Origin: JAEUQQ01 sp963697285
Lineage (GTDB): Bacteria > Acidobacteriota > Vicinamibacteria > Vicinamibacterales > JAFNAJ01
Reading direction: 5' to 3'
Assembly: GCA_963697285.1 (NCBI GenBank)
Contig: CAVONI010000011.1
Coordinates: forward strand, 1,302,001 to 1,366,000
DNA length: 64,000 nt
The position numbers were made by a program, and so were the translations under genes. A model generated the notes under the pieces. The model was not told where the DNA came from, made no database searches, and saw only the letters and a program-made list of their open reading frames with translations. This document shows, piece by piece, positions 1 through 11,338 of the stretch. Every line of letters begins with the position of its first letter. Position 1 is the first letter of the stretch.

Positions 1-1423
1 GCAGGTCGAACCAGAACGGTGCGCCGAGCGAGCCGGCGAGCGCGGTGAAGAGCCACCCGATCAAGCACAGCGTGATCCCTGACACGCCCGCCACCTGCTC
101 GGGATAGAGCGCCCCGTTCTTCCAGCCGATCGGTACCGCGGTGGCCTGGAGCGCCTTCTCGATCTGCTCGTACTGAACCTCGGGACTCGGGAGGAGGAAC
201 ACATCGAGCGACGCGACGATGGCGGTCTCTGACGGTGGCACCGCGTAGGACGCGTCGAGGCTCACCTTCGTGCGTGTCGTGACGTGCTGCGCGGCCACGC
301 GACACGTGACGAGCGCCTCGGCCAGGGCCCGATCACTGACGTCGGGATCGAGTGCGGCCCGATCGTCGCACGTGAGCAACGTCGACGGTCCCTCGGAGAT
401 CTTCACCGCAACGGGCTGTCCCGCCGCATCGCCAGGCAAGCCCAGGGTGAATGCGCCGACATCCCGTGACCGCACCGATACCTTCACCGTGCTTCGCGAT
501 GTGTCGGCGGTGACGACGCGCTGCTCGAGCACGCCGGTTCGAGCATAGGCCTCTGCCTGGGCCGCAAGCGAGCGGCGGAGTGGCTCGTTCGTCGAGAGCT
601 CACGAAACACGTGGATGGTGTCGATGTTCAGCGCGCACGCCAACACCATCCCGATGCCCAGCTGCACGGCCATCGTCCAGCGCTTGTACCACCCCGAGAC
701 GCTGCCCATGCTCTGGTCGAACCAGCCCTCGATAGCCTTCCTGAGGGCGTCGATGTCACCTGCCGTGTCGGCCGAGAGCGTCGTGAGGGCGCCCTCGAGA
801 TCCGCGGAGATCGCTCCGGCTCGCTCGTGCACCGCCGCCCTCCAGTCGTCGGGAAGCGCCCCGATCGCCGCCTCGAGGACGGCGATGTGCTGTGACGCGG
901 CTCCCGCAGTCAGGCTCGCTTGCAGGGTCTGCAGGCGTTTCTGCAGGTCGGTGGTCAGCGGTGACCCGGGCGGGAACTTCGCGGCAAGCACGCCGAGTGT
1001 CGCGGCGGCGCGCGCGGCGGCGGTGGGGTTGCCAGCCCGCACGTCGTTGAGCGTACGCCGAAGTTCCGCGTCCACCTCGCCAAGGGCAGCGTGCGGCTCA
1101 CGCAACACGTCCACCAGGGCTTTCGCGAATGTCGGAGCAGCAATGTACGAGGGCCCGCTCCGTCGACCTGGTTTCGGCTTCGACCACGAGAGCGAGCTGG
1201 GCGGCACCAGCGTGCGGATCAGCGGATGCGCGTAGATCCGGTCACGCGCCTCCTTGGCCTTGTCGCCTCCTCCCAGGAGCATCTCGATGCTGTCCCAGAG
1301 CGCGGCGCCGCGTGACCTGAACAGCGCGACGCCCATCTCCTGCACCGCGGAGACGAGCAGGCTGAACAGCACGAAGAGCAACATGAGGCCGAGGACAATC
1401 TGAACGAGCGGCGAATCCAGCAT
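1..1423 (-). CDS. uncharacterised membrane protein, C-terminus cut by window edge
   Basis: The frame is open from an ATG at 1423 to base 1, giving 474 residues without a stop. An AGGAGG-type ribosome site lies just upstream of the ATG. The N-terminus is a membrane segment (starts MLDSPLVQIVLGLMLLF). A charged soluble stretch follows, then W-Y-K-R-W and a second membrane segment near residue 260, an extracytoplasmic-looking domain, and a third hydrophobic segment at the window edge. I recall similar proteins in several phyla (an N-terminal helix, then a GWYKR motif before a helix ending in ALN-D), all without assigned function. It starts 74 bp after the stop of the 969-residue gene and is probably the last known member of the phospholipase operon. 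Its role is unknown; a membrane pore or anchor is only a guess. Confidence 0.75.
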   Translation of the reverse strand, partial: MLDSPLVQIVLGLMLLFVLFSLLVSAVQEMGVALFRSRGAALWDSIEMLLGGGDKAKEARDRIYAHPLIRTLVPPSSLSWSKPKPGRRSGPSYIAAPTFAKALVDVLREPHAALGEVDAELRRTLNDVRAGNPTAAARAAATLGVLAAKFPPGSPLTTDLQKRLQTLQASLTAGAASQHIAVLEAAIGALPDDWRAAVHERAGAISADLEGALTTLSADTAGDIDALRKAIEGWFDQSMGSVSGWYKRWTMAVQLGIGMVLACALNIDTIHVFRELSTNEPLRRSLAAQAEAYARTGVLEQRVVTADTSRSTVKVSVRSRDVGAFTLGLPGDAAGQPVAVKISEGPSTLLTCDDRAALDPDVSDRALAEALVTCRVAAQHVTTRTKVSLDASYAVPPSETAIVASLDVFLLPSPEVQYEQIEKALQATAVPIGWKNGALYPEQVAGVSGITLCLIGWLFTALAGSLGAPFWFDL

Positions 1424-1497
1424 GACGTCCTCCTCGAGCACGCGCTCACACGACCGCGGGCAGGCACCCGCGGCCGTCGATCGCCCTGTCGTACGTG

Positions 1498-4407
1498 TCA
1501 GGCGCGCATCGCGGCCGCCTTCGACAGGAAGAGCTTCTCGACCGTGTGCCCCTGCGCGTCGCTCCGCAGCGTGAGCACCGCATCGTGGACGGGTTGGGCA
1601 GGCGACGCCATCCGAACGAGCGCATCGATCATCACGAAGAGGGTCGTGGTGCCGACGCCACGCTTGTTGGACGTCTGATCGAAGCGGTCGAATGCCTGGA
1701 GCGCCTTGCCGAACGCCGCCAGCTTCTTCTCGAAGTTGACGGGTGTCAGCGCCTTTCCGGCTCCAAGAACGGTCACCAGCCCCTGCAGGGCCTCGACCAT
1801 CGACGTCTCGATCACGTACAGCGTCGCCAGCACCTCGAGTTCGAATTTCGAGAGGTCGACCTGGGTCGGAGCGGCAACCCCGACGATGGGCGTGGTCGGA
1901 AACGTGCGCGACGTCCGGTTGACGAACGAGGCCGGCCCCTCGCGATCGAAGACCGCGAACACGGCCGGTGTGGCGTACGCGAAGGCAACATCATGGAGCA
2001 GGTCATCCTTGAGGTAGTTCGCGAGAACGATCCTGCGCATGCTGTTCCTGACGGTCGTGTCGATGGCCTTCGTCCACTTCGTGATCCCGAGCAGGGCCTC
2101 GATCGACGCCCGGCCGAATCGCACGTCGTACGTTGCCTCCACCTTGCCGAACCCGCCGTTGGGCGCTCGCGGGAGCAGCGGCGCAAGCGCCTGCAGGTCG
2201 GCCCCCTCGCCGTCGAGTCCCAGGTCGCGCGCGAAGCCCAGGTAATCCTGCAGTTCGATCTCCGACGTGTCCTCGTCTGTGAACGCCAGGTCGTAGCGGG
2301 CCGTGAGCGACGTCAACGTGTCGATGACGTACGACAGCGTCCTGTCGTCGCCGCGAACGGCGCCGGCCGACTGCCCGAGCGCGCGCAACAGGAGGTTGCT
2401 GTGCATCGACTCGTCCTGGCGCTTGCGGCCTCGTCCCACGTCGAGCGTCGTCGTGCTCAGGATCAGGATCCCGCGCTCCGACGGCACGAACCGCTGCTCG
2501 CTCTCCGTGATGACGCGATCGAATCCCTCGTACGCGTAGTCGAGGTGCCAGCCGACGATGTTCACCTTGAAGGCCGATTGGCGGCGGGTCCGATGCGTGA
2601 GCACACCCTCGCGAAGCCTGACGAGATCGGTGTCGGTGTTGGTGAGCACCGCCTCGAACTCGCCGCGGGCCGCCTCGGCAAGCAGGCGTCGGCCCGCGGC
2701 GACCTCGAGGTTGATCAGGACGTCGACGAGCGCATCGTTCTCGGTGGCACGGCTGTACTCGGCGTGCAACGCCGTCGAGTAACTGCTGTTGGCGGCCTCC
2801 CTGAAGGCGCCGTAGAGCCTGCGCGTGAAGCTGTCCATCTTGTCGAGCACGGCTCGCAGTTCGCCGAGCGCGGCCTTCAGGTTCGTCGCGGAGTCGAGAC
2901 GGCGTCCGACGAGTCGGCTGACGAACATGCCGACCTTGTCGGAGGCGAGGGCTTTGAGCTCGTCGATCGAATCGATCTTGGCGGCTTCGCGGAACAGCAT
3001 GTCGATGCCGAAGCTCCCCTTGGCGACGGCGATCACCTGGCGCAGTTCCTTGTGCGCGTTTCCGCGGATGAGTTCGAGCGTGGCCTGCGCCCGCTTCTTG
3101 AGCTCGGGCAGGCTGTCGACCTCGGTGCCGCCGAGCACGACCCGGCCCGCGAGGAAGCCGAGCGGGTCGCCGTCGGTCAACTGCGACAGCATCGTCCAGA
3201 GTTGCGGGGTGAGGCGATGCCTCAGGCTGCCGAGTGCTCCCTCCTGCAAGGCCACGACGCGATCGAGGAAGTCGGTCAGCGAGACGAGATCGTCGAAGTA
3301 GCGATCGAAGAGCGTCACCGCCCGGTCTTCGATCTGCTCGTAGCTCGTGACCACCCGATTGACCGTCGCGAGGAACTTCGTCAGCTCGGTCTTCGCGGCA
3401 AGCGCGTCGAAGCCCTTGCCGATGTACTCGCCGATGAAGCGCTTGGCGAGACCGTCGATCGACGCCGACAGCGTGTCGAAGTCAGCGAGTTCCCGAGCCC
3501 GCGCAAGGACGTTCACGAAGCTCTTGCCGTTGACGCCGAGCACCGCACCGAGGAACTCGTTGGCATCGCTCGGCATGTCGTCGAGCTGGTTGACGAACCT
3601 CACCTTCACGTCGGCCGCGATCTTGACGTCCGCGGCGCGGTGGCGCCGCACCTGCACATGCGCCCAGCCGGGAAGCGCCTCGTCGCCCGTGACGAGGATG
3701 GAGAAGCGTCCGGCGACGCCGGCGCCGAGACCGATCTTGCCGAGCACGCTCAGGCCGTAACGCTCCGACAACGCCAGTTGGCCCAGCCCGACCGACTTCG
3801 TGCCCGAGAGTTCGTATCCCGCAGACACCTCGGCGCCGAGCTTGAGGTATCCGCCGTAGCGCAGGCACACGGCCTCGCCCGGACGCGGTGCGAGTTCGAG
3901 TTGCTCGGGCAGCCGCATGGCCTTGAAGAACTCGGGCAGGATGTCGCCGGCCGGGCGATCGGCCGCAAACGCGGCCAGGTACGAATAGCCCCCGTCGCCT
4001 CCCGCGTCGATCGTGGCGGTCGCCGTCAGCGGCGCGTACGTGAACGAGCCTGCAGCCTTCGCATCGGCCGACGCGCCGACGTCGAACGCGAGGATGACCT
4101 GGTCGGCATGTGATCCGGCCTTGAAGTAGTCGCCGAGGCCGTTGGTCTTCAGGAGCTCGCGTGGTGGCCCCTCGGACGCCGGGAACACCGGCACGATAAC
4201 CGTGCGCGCCGATGAGGACAGGCCGACCTTCACCGTCTCGGACTGGCCCAGCGCGATCGGCTGCGCCCCCGCGGCGGTGAACCCGACTGACAGCAGGGGC
4301 GCGCCCGGCTGAAGGGGAGCTCTCAGGTTGATGCCGGAAGCATCGACATCGATCTTCCCTGAACCCTGGAGCAGGAACGGCACGTCGGACCTGGAGAACG
4401 TAGGCAT
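1498..4407 (-). CDS. large protein of unknown function (969 aa) in the patatin operon
   Basis: This is a 969-residue protein with no signal peptide and no motif I recognise. The first ~250 residues look beta-rich, with repeated stretches such as YSYLAAFAADRPAG and GLGAGVAGRFSILVTGDE. From about residue 290 onward it becomes mostly alpha-helical and charged, with leucine heptad-like stretches. A second mixed region follows to the C-terminus (ends SKAAAMRA). The length and a beta-rich head on a helical body suggest a structural or toxin-like protein, but that is inference. It lies 183 bp after the two-repeat protein and 74 bp before the membrane protein, all on one strand, so co-transcription is likely. 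A long open frame on the opposite strand over the same bases is a codon-bias shadow. Confidence 0.8.
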   Translation of the reverse strand: MPTFSRSDVPFLLQGSGKIDVDASGINLRAPLQPGAPLLSVGFTAAGAQPIALGQSETVKVGLSSSARTVIVPVFPASEGPPRELLKTNGLGDYFKAGSHADQVILAFDVGASADAKAAGSFTYAPLTATATIDAGGDGGYSYLAAFAADRPAGDILPEFFKAMRLPEQLELAPRPGEAVCLRYGGYLKLGAEVSAGYELSGTKSVGLGQLALSERYGLSVLGKIGLGAGVAGRFSILVTGDEALPGWAHVQVRRHRAADVKIAADVKVRFVNQLDDMPSDANEFLGAVLGVNGKSFVNVLARARELADFDTLSASIDGLAKRFIGEYIGKGFDALAAKTELTKFLATVNRVVTSYEQIEDRAVTLFDRYFDDLVSLTDFLDRVVALQEGALGSLRHRLTPQLWTMLSQLTDGDPLGFLAGRVVLGGTEVDSLPELKKRAQATLELIRGNAHKELRQVIAVAKGSFGIDMLFREAAKIDSIDELKALASDKVGMFVSRLVGRRLDSATNLKAALGELRAVLDKMDSFTRRLYGAFREAANSSYSTALHAEYSRATENDALVDVLINLEVAAGRRLLAEAARGEFEAVLTNTDTDLVRLREGVLTHRTRRQSAFKVNIVGWHLDYAYEGFDRVITESEQRFVPSERGILILSTTTLDVGRGRKRQDESMHSNLLLRALGQSAGAVRGDDRTLSYVIDTLTSLTARYDLAFTDEDTSEIELQDYLGFARDLGLDGEGADLQALAPLLPRAPNGGFGKVEATYDVRFGRASIEALLGITKWTKAIDTTVRNSMRRIVLANYLKDDLLHDVAFAYATPAVFAVFDREGPASFVNRTSRTFPTTPIVGVAAPTQVDLSKFELEVLATLYVIETSMVEALQGLVTVLGAGKALTPVNFEKKLAAFGKALQAFDRFDQTSNKRGVGTTTLFVMIDALVRMASPAQPVHDAVLTLRSDAQGHTVEKLFLSKAAAMRA

Positions 4408-4590
4408 CTGCGGCGAGCTCCCTACGACACGACGAGGAACGACTCACTGGACTGCGGGGCGACAAATGTTACCCATGCAGCAGGATCACACGCAAACTCA
4501 GCCGGGCGCTGGACGTGATCATCACCGCGCACCAGCCAGGCGGCCTCGCGCGTGTCGCACGGTCGCAGTGCCCTGGCGACCGCTCGTCGA

Positions 4591-4980
4591 TTACCCGGCC
4601 GGTTCGTACATCTCGTGGAACTTGTCGGCTGACACCGCGTAGGCGTCGCCGCCCTGCTCCTCGTTCGATACCAGGTAGTCGCCTGCTCGGTAGTGCGTGA
4701 TGCCCTCCTTCGTGGTGACGCTGCCGGGCGTCTCAGCCGCCTCTGCCCACACGGGAGTGATTTTCAGGTACGTGCCGACACCGACCTGGCGGTACGTGCG
4801 ACTGAACGTCGCTTCTTCCACGGTGTAGACATCGCCGTCGTTGTTCACGAGCCAGTCACCGCGCTTGCACGTCTGCGTCGCCCCCCACTTCTCGTACGTG
4901 AAGCCGGCGGTGTCGAGGGCAAGTTGCACGGCGACAACCGCCTGGTCGGCGCGCTTCAAGTATTTGCGGCGCTGGCCCAC
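4591..4980 (-). CDS. small two-repeat protein (129 aa) next to patatin
   Basis: I chose a GTG start at 4980. It has a GAGG site just upstream and begins 7 bp after the phospholipase stop; a longer in-frame start would run back into the patatin gene. The 129 residues are two tandem copies of about 60. Both begin with YLK (residues 7 and 71) and both contain a GD-(W/Y)-LV-N core (residues 41-46 and 100-106). Each then has a Y-x-V and an F-x-x-x-Y near its end (52-63 and 114-125). Copy one also has a KWG and a single Cys (38). I know similar GDYLV-type modules from uncharacterised proteins, some linked to patatins, but no function. It is likely a small beta-rich cytoplasmic adaptor or ligand-binding protein for the phospholipase (inference). 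Confidence 0.8.
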   Translation of the reverse strand: MGQRRKYLKRADQAVVAVQLALDTAGFTYEKWGATQTCKRGDWLVNNDGDVYTVEEATFSRTYRQVGVGTYLKITPVWAEAAETPGSVTTKEGITHYRAGDYLVSNEEQGGDAYAVSADKFHEMYEPAG

Positions 4981-4987
4981 GTGTGCC

Positions 4988-6148
4988 TCACTTGAGATCG
5001 AACGCGGGACCGAAGTCCGCGACGTCCACCTTCCGGGCCGCGGCAGCCTCGCCCAGTTCGAGCAGGATGTCGAGGTTGGCCGGGTTGTCCATTTCGGGCA
5101 GCGACTCGAGTTGCTCGGCCGCGAGCCCCGGACGCAAGGCCTCGACCTCATCTGCCGACAGCGTGACGTTGTAGCGCAGGTACGAGAGCACCGGCTGCCC
5201 AGCGACGAAATCGCCGGCCAGGTCGCCGCATTCCCGATCGATCGTCCGCGCGGTCCGGCTCGACGACATCCATTGCATCATCGTCTCGACCAGCGCGGCG
5301 CAGTCGTCCATCAGGCTGAACAGTGCCTTGATGGCTCCCGCGGCGGCCACCTTCGACGGCTTCTGGCTCGGGTCGGCTGACCCCGTCCCGACCGAGACGA
5401 CGAGCAACTTGTCGGCACCCTTTTCCCAGTTGACGTTGTATCCCTCGAACGTCGCGTACATCACGGCCTGCAACGACGGGTTGTTGAAGGGACTGACGCC
5501 GCCGTCCACGAAGGTGCCGACGACCTTGCGCTTCCCCGTCTCGGCGGCAATCTGGATGCTCTCGGGATCGAAGTACGAGGGCGCGGCTGTCGAGGCGCGC
5601 ACGACTTTCCACAGCGGATACTCACTGTTCGAAATCCAGGTGTCGGTGGGCTTCGCGGTGAAGTAGCGTCCCTTCGGGTTGTTGCCGAGGGGCCACGGGC
5701 TGCCCGTGTCGAGACGCTTCGTCACGATGAGGATGCCCGTCTGCACCGAGTCGTCGCCGAGCATCCGGTCCTTCCCGAACACCTTTCGCAGTTGCTTGAC
5801 GAGTTCCTCTTCGTCGTAGCGGGCACGGACGACGCCGTTCCTGAGCCAGTTCTTCTTGAAGACCTCGCGCCCGAGCTGCTGGTAGTGCCCGATGACCTCG
5901 TCGACGCTCATGCCCGTGGCCAGGGCCGCCGCGATGATGGCCCCGGTCGAGGTCCCGGCGATCAGGTCGAAGTAGTGACACAGGCGGAACGCGGGGTCAT
6001 CGCCGTGACGCGCACGCAGGATCGCCTCGATGCGCCGGAGAAACCCCAGTGTCAGGATGCCGCGCAGGCCACCGCCGTCGAGCGAGAGGATGCGCTTGGG
6101 ACCGGCCGCCTGGAAGTGTTCGTCGCGCGTGAGAACTCGGTATGCCAT
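4988..6148 (-). CDS. patatin-like phospholipase
   Basis: This 386-residue protein has the full patatin signature. The oxyanion-hole loop DGGGLRG is at 24-30, the nucleophile elbow GTSTG at 65-69 (Ser67), and the catalytic aspartate in VDGG at 215. It has no signal peptide, so it should act inside the cell on membrane lipids, as intracellular patatin effectors do. Patatin effectors such as CapV serve in CBASS anti-phage systems, but no cyclic-nucleotide synthase is present here, so the trigger must be different. It starts 6 bp after the deoxyribosyltransferase-like gene and ends 7 bp before the two-repeat gene. That spacing points to translational linkage and equal expression. Family assignment is firm; the physiological role is inferred from the neighbours. 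Confidence 0.93.
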   Translation of the reverse strand: MAYRVLTRDEHFQAAGPKRILSLDGGGLRGILTLGFLRRIEAILRARHGDDPAFRLCHYFDLIAGTSTGAIIAAALATGMSVDEVIGHYQQLGREVFKKNWLRNGVVRARYDEEELVKQLRKVFGKDRMLGDDSVQTGILIVTKRLDTGSPWPLGNNPKGRYFTAKPTDTWISNSEYPLWKVVRASTAAPSYFDPESIQIAAETGKRKVVGTFVDGGVSPFNNPSLQAVMYATFEGYNVNWEKGADKLLVVSVGTGSADPSQKPSKVAAAGAIKALFSLMDDCAALVETMMQWMSSSRTARTIDRECGDLAGDFVAGQPVLSYLRYNVTLSADEVEALRPGLAAEQLESLPEMDNPANLDILLELGEAAAARKVDVADFGPAFDLK

Positions 6149-6154
6149 GTGGGT

Positions 6155-7525
6155 TCACCCGTTCAGTTGCCTGAGCGTTTCGTAAACGGCTTGCAAGTCG
6201 TCGTGCGCGTCGTGACCAGCCGCCTGCTGCACCGCCAGTTGCAGGTCGATGAGCGTCGAGTCGAGCTTCCACCTGGCCGCGCCTTCCTGCTCGATCAGTT
6301 CCGCAAGCTCCTGCGCCTTCGCGACGTCGCACGCCCTGAAGGCAGCGCCCAGCAGCGTTGGCCGCAACCACTCGTCGTGCTCACCGCGCTTCAGCGCCCG
6401 ATCGCAGGCGGCCAGCACGAACTGATCGACGAGGGCGGCGCGATCGGCGTCGCCGGGCCTGGCGCGCGCCCGCAGCAGGAGCGGCAGGTTGCTCGAACAG
6501 TAGTAGCGATTGTAGTCAAGCTCCATGCCGTGCGTGTAGTGCTCGATCGCCTTGGTCAGATAGCGCCGCTCATCGACAGTCGGGCGATCCTCCCCGCGAC
6601 CGACCCGCTCCTTCTGCGCCGCGTTCCACAGGCGCTTGTATCGACCGCCGATGATCCCCTGCCGTTCGGGCGAATCTCCGCGCGTCGCGACGAGCGTCTC
6701 GAGCAGGCCGATGGCCTCCAGGTGCTTGCCCGACTCCGCGAATGCCAGCAGTTCCTGCTCACGCACCAGGGGAAGCTCACGCGTGCTTGCGGGCAGCGCC
6801 TGCACGAAGGTCAGCGTATCGCTCCAGCCCAGTTCGTCGCGCACCAGCGTGAGCAACTCGGAGGCGATCTCGGGAATGGTCAGCGTCGAGTCGGTCACGT
6901 CGGCCAGGATGGCCCTCACCATCGGCTTGCGCTCTTCCCTGGGGGCGAGGCGTGCGGCGCGCATGCGTGCCTGGAACAGGCTCGTCGCCTCGCTCTGCTC
7001 GCGGAAGGCCGCGGCCCTCGCCTGCTTCTGATCGGTCGTCACGAGTTCGAACCACGGCGTCCTCGCGTCCTTGATCCGCCGGATGTCGTTGACCAGGGCG
7101 GCGCGGATCGCCACCGCTTCGGACTCCGGCACGAGGCCGTCAACCAGCGGATAGCGCACCGATCGGAACTGGTCGATGTCGAACAACTGGCGCGACCACG
7201 TCGTCGCCAGCAGCACGCACCCCGTCTCGCGCGCCACGTGCCTGATGCCAATCTCGTAGTAGACGTTCCCGTTGGGCAGCGTGACGTCGGCCAGCACGAG
7301 GTGCGCGAAGGCCAGGCGCTCGAGCATGTCCTTGACGATGACCGACCCCGTGTCGGCGTCGGCGCGGATCGGCAGGTACCCCAGGGTCTCGATCACGGGA
7401 CGGTAGACGCGATCCCAGAGCGCGTCGCAGTCCAGTTCGCCTGGCGCGCCTGCGGCCACCGTTCCCTCGACCTTGCGGCGTCGAAACGGCATGACCATGA
7501 AGCACACCGGCTTGGGTCCGTTCAT
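6155..7525 (-). CDS. deoxyribosyltransferase-like domain fused to TRAF-binding-like (TPR-S type) domain
   Basis: This 456-residue protein opens the operon. The N-terminal ~150 residues contain CFMVMPF at 8-14, a D-x-x-x-Y pattern, an LADVT stretch and NVYYEIGIRH. Together these fit the nucleoside 2-deoxyribosyltransferase-like (Rossmannoid) sensor/effector domains. The C-terminal half has the helical repeats of the MAP3K TRAF-binding-like family (called TPR-S in surveys of bacterial conflict systems). It contains GGRYKRLWN, then an AIEHYTHGMELDYNRYYCSSNLPLLLRAR block typical of that family. In bacteria such fusions occur beside TIR, SLOG, caspase-like or patatin effectors. A role as nucleotide-signal producer or sensor controlling the downstream phospholipase is inferred. 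No signal peptide is present. Confidence 0.85.
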   Translation of the reverse strand: MNGPKPVCFMVMPFRRRKVEGTVAAGAPGELDCDALWDRVYRPVIETLGYLPIRADADTGSVIVKDMLERLAFAHLVLADVTLPNGNVYYEIGIRHVARETGCVLLATTWSRQLFDIDQFRSVRYPLVDGLVPESEAVAIRAALVNDIRRIKDARTPWFELVTTDQKQARAAAFREQSEATSLFQARMRAARLAPREERKPMVRAILADVTDSTLTIPEIASELLTLVRDELGWSDTLTFVQALPASTRELPLVREQELLAFAESGKHLEAIGLLETLVATRGDSPERQGIIGGRYKRLWNAAQKERVGRGEDRPTVDERRYLTKAIEHYTHGMELDYNRYYCSSNLPLLLRARARPGDADRAALVDQFVLAACDRALKRGEHDEWLRPTLLGAAFRACDVAKAQELAELIEQEGAARWKLDSTLIDLQLAVQQAAGHDAHDDLQAVYETLRQLNG

Positions 7526-7776
7526 GCGTCCACCTTTCTGAGGAATGCGCAGGCAGTATATCGCCGCGTTGTGTCGCCAGGCCTTGGCCAGAAATCATGT
7601 GGGAAACGCTCATAAGTCTTCCTGCGAATGGACAAGCTGAGCCCTGATGGCAGGCTTGCCTCGGCCATCGACGGAGAGACATGGTGGCGGGCTGATTGCA
7701 TGTGAGTCCCTCTCACGGTTTCCTGTTCACGCACGTAGACGCGCCTTTTCGAGCGCAGAGAATGGAGTCGAGAAAG

Positions 7777-8380
7777 ATGAGACAACTGCAGACAGTGGTG
7801 ACACGCGTGGGCCTGTACGTCTGCACCGCGATGTTGCTGGCGGCGCCTGCGTACGCCGCCCCCGTCGTGAATGGCGGCTTCGAGAGCGGTGATTTCACCG
7901 GTTGGACCCTCTCGGGCAACACGGGGTTCGGCACGGGCGTGTGCCTGGACGGCAGCATTTTTCTCGGATCGCTCTGCAGCGCGAACTCAGGGTCCTACGC
8001 GGCGGTCTCGGGCCCGTATCCGGCCTCAGGGTTCATTTCGCAGGTCCTCGCAACCACGGCGTCTACCAGCTACGACCTGACGTTCTACCTTCGCAACGAC
8101 AATCTCGGAGGCGCGTCGAGCAACCTGTTCAACGTGCACTGGAACGGCGGAGTCGTTCACTCGCTCGTGAATGTGCCACAACAAGGGTATGCACAGAATC
8201 ACCCTGTCGAACCTCCTCGCCACGTCGGCGAGCACGACCCTGTCGTTCGAGTTCCAGAATCTGCCGGGTGGCTTCTTCCTCGATGACGTCTCGGCGCGTG
8301 CGGTTCCCGAACCCACATCCCTGCTCCTGCTCGCCGCCGCGCTGACGGGCGCAGCATTGCGGAAGCGGGTGCGGACCTAG
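7777..8380 (+). pseudogene. PEP-CTERM sorting domain protein, frame broken near 8185
   Basis: The protein starts MRQLQTVVTRVG at 7777 with a GGAG about 9 bp upstream; an ATG at 7762 is also in frame. A Sec signal peptide ends at AYAAP. The secreted body begins VVNGGFESGDFTGW, which is typical of carbohydrate-binding-like PEP-CTERM proteins. The frame shifts by one base at the GGG at 8185-8187. After that, the second frame supplies the rest, ending VPEPTSLLLLAAALTGAALRKRVRT. That tail has the PEP motif, a transmembrane helix and a basic end read by an exosortase. Removing one G rejoins the two halves, so a read error is as likely as a true mutation. No exosortase gene is in the window. The expected product is an exported, cell-surface or matrix protein of unknown ligand. 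Confidence 0.8.
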
Positions 8381-8396
8381 ACCGAGCGCCATCTCA

Positions 8397-8445
8397 GCGG
8401 TGCCGAAGACCGTCCGACACGGGGCGTTGCGGTCTTCGGCACCGC
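8397..8445. terminator. bidirectional hairpin terminator between convergent genes
   Basis: A perfect 16-bp inverted repeat (GCGGTGCCGAAGACCG at 8397-8412 and its complement at 8430-8445) encloses a 17-base loop. It sits 17 bp after the PEP-CTERM stop and 10 bp before the end of the oppositely oriented rsmH, so it can serve both genes. There is no strong T-run, as is common in GC-rich genomes. Confidence 0.75.
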
Positions 8446-8454
8446 CGACAGCCT

Positions 8455-9513
<1,059 letters not shown>

Positions 9514-9563
9514 CGTCGGTTCTGCATCGCCCCCGCCGCTGACTGCGGGGTCGACATCGATCC

Positions 9564-9666
9564 GGGCCGCACTGGGGTGCGGCCCCTACACCTGCACACA
9601 ATCATCCAACCGCCGGGCCGCGGGCGCCCCCGCACACAACCATCCAACTGCCGGGCCGCGGGTGCC

Positions 9667-9669
<3 letters not shown>
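9564..9669. repeat. hairpin plus 38-bp tandem duplication
   Basis: A 9-bp inverted repeat (GGGCCGCAC at 9564-9572, complement at 9577-9585, loop TGGG) is followed by two near-identical 38-bp units at 9594-9631 and 9632-9669. Each unit begins GCACACAA and contains CCGGGCCGCGGG. The second unit runs into the last codon of the serine hydrolase gene. It looks like a small intergenic repeat of REP type; this stretch between rsmH and the hydrolase holds no gene. Confidence 0.6.
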
Positions 9670-11153
<1,484 letters not shown>

Positions 11154-11338
11154 CATGCCTCCTGGCAACCGGACGAGCGGCAGTCTCTCACGGAAACGGC
11201 CATCACGGTGTCGGGCTCCGGCAGCGGGCTCCGGGAACGGGGTGATCTCATCGCGCGGGAGCTTGGGCCGGACGCAGACCGGACGCATGTTGCCAACATC
11301 GGCCGTTCGGGGTAAGGTCGCCGCGTCCTGTCAGCTCA

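Noticed and set aside
1495..4113. 872-residue open frame on the plus strand
   Set aside because: It is antisense to the 969-residue gene, rich in Arg/Glu/His shadow composition, and has no domain; a GC-bias artefact.
1..7525. CBASS system
   Set aside because: A patatin effector is present but no cyclic-oligonucleotide synthase (CD-NTase), so the known CBASS layout is not met.
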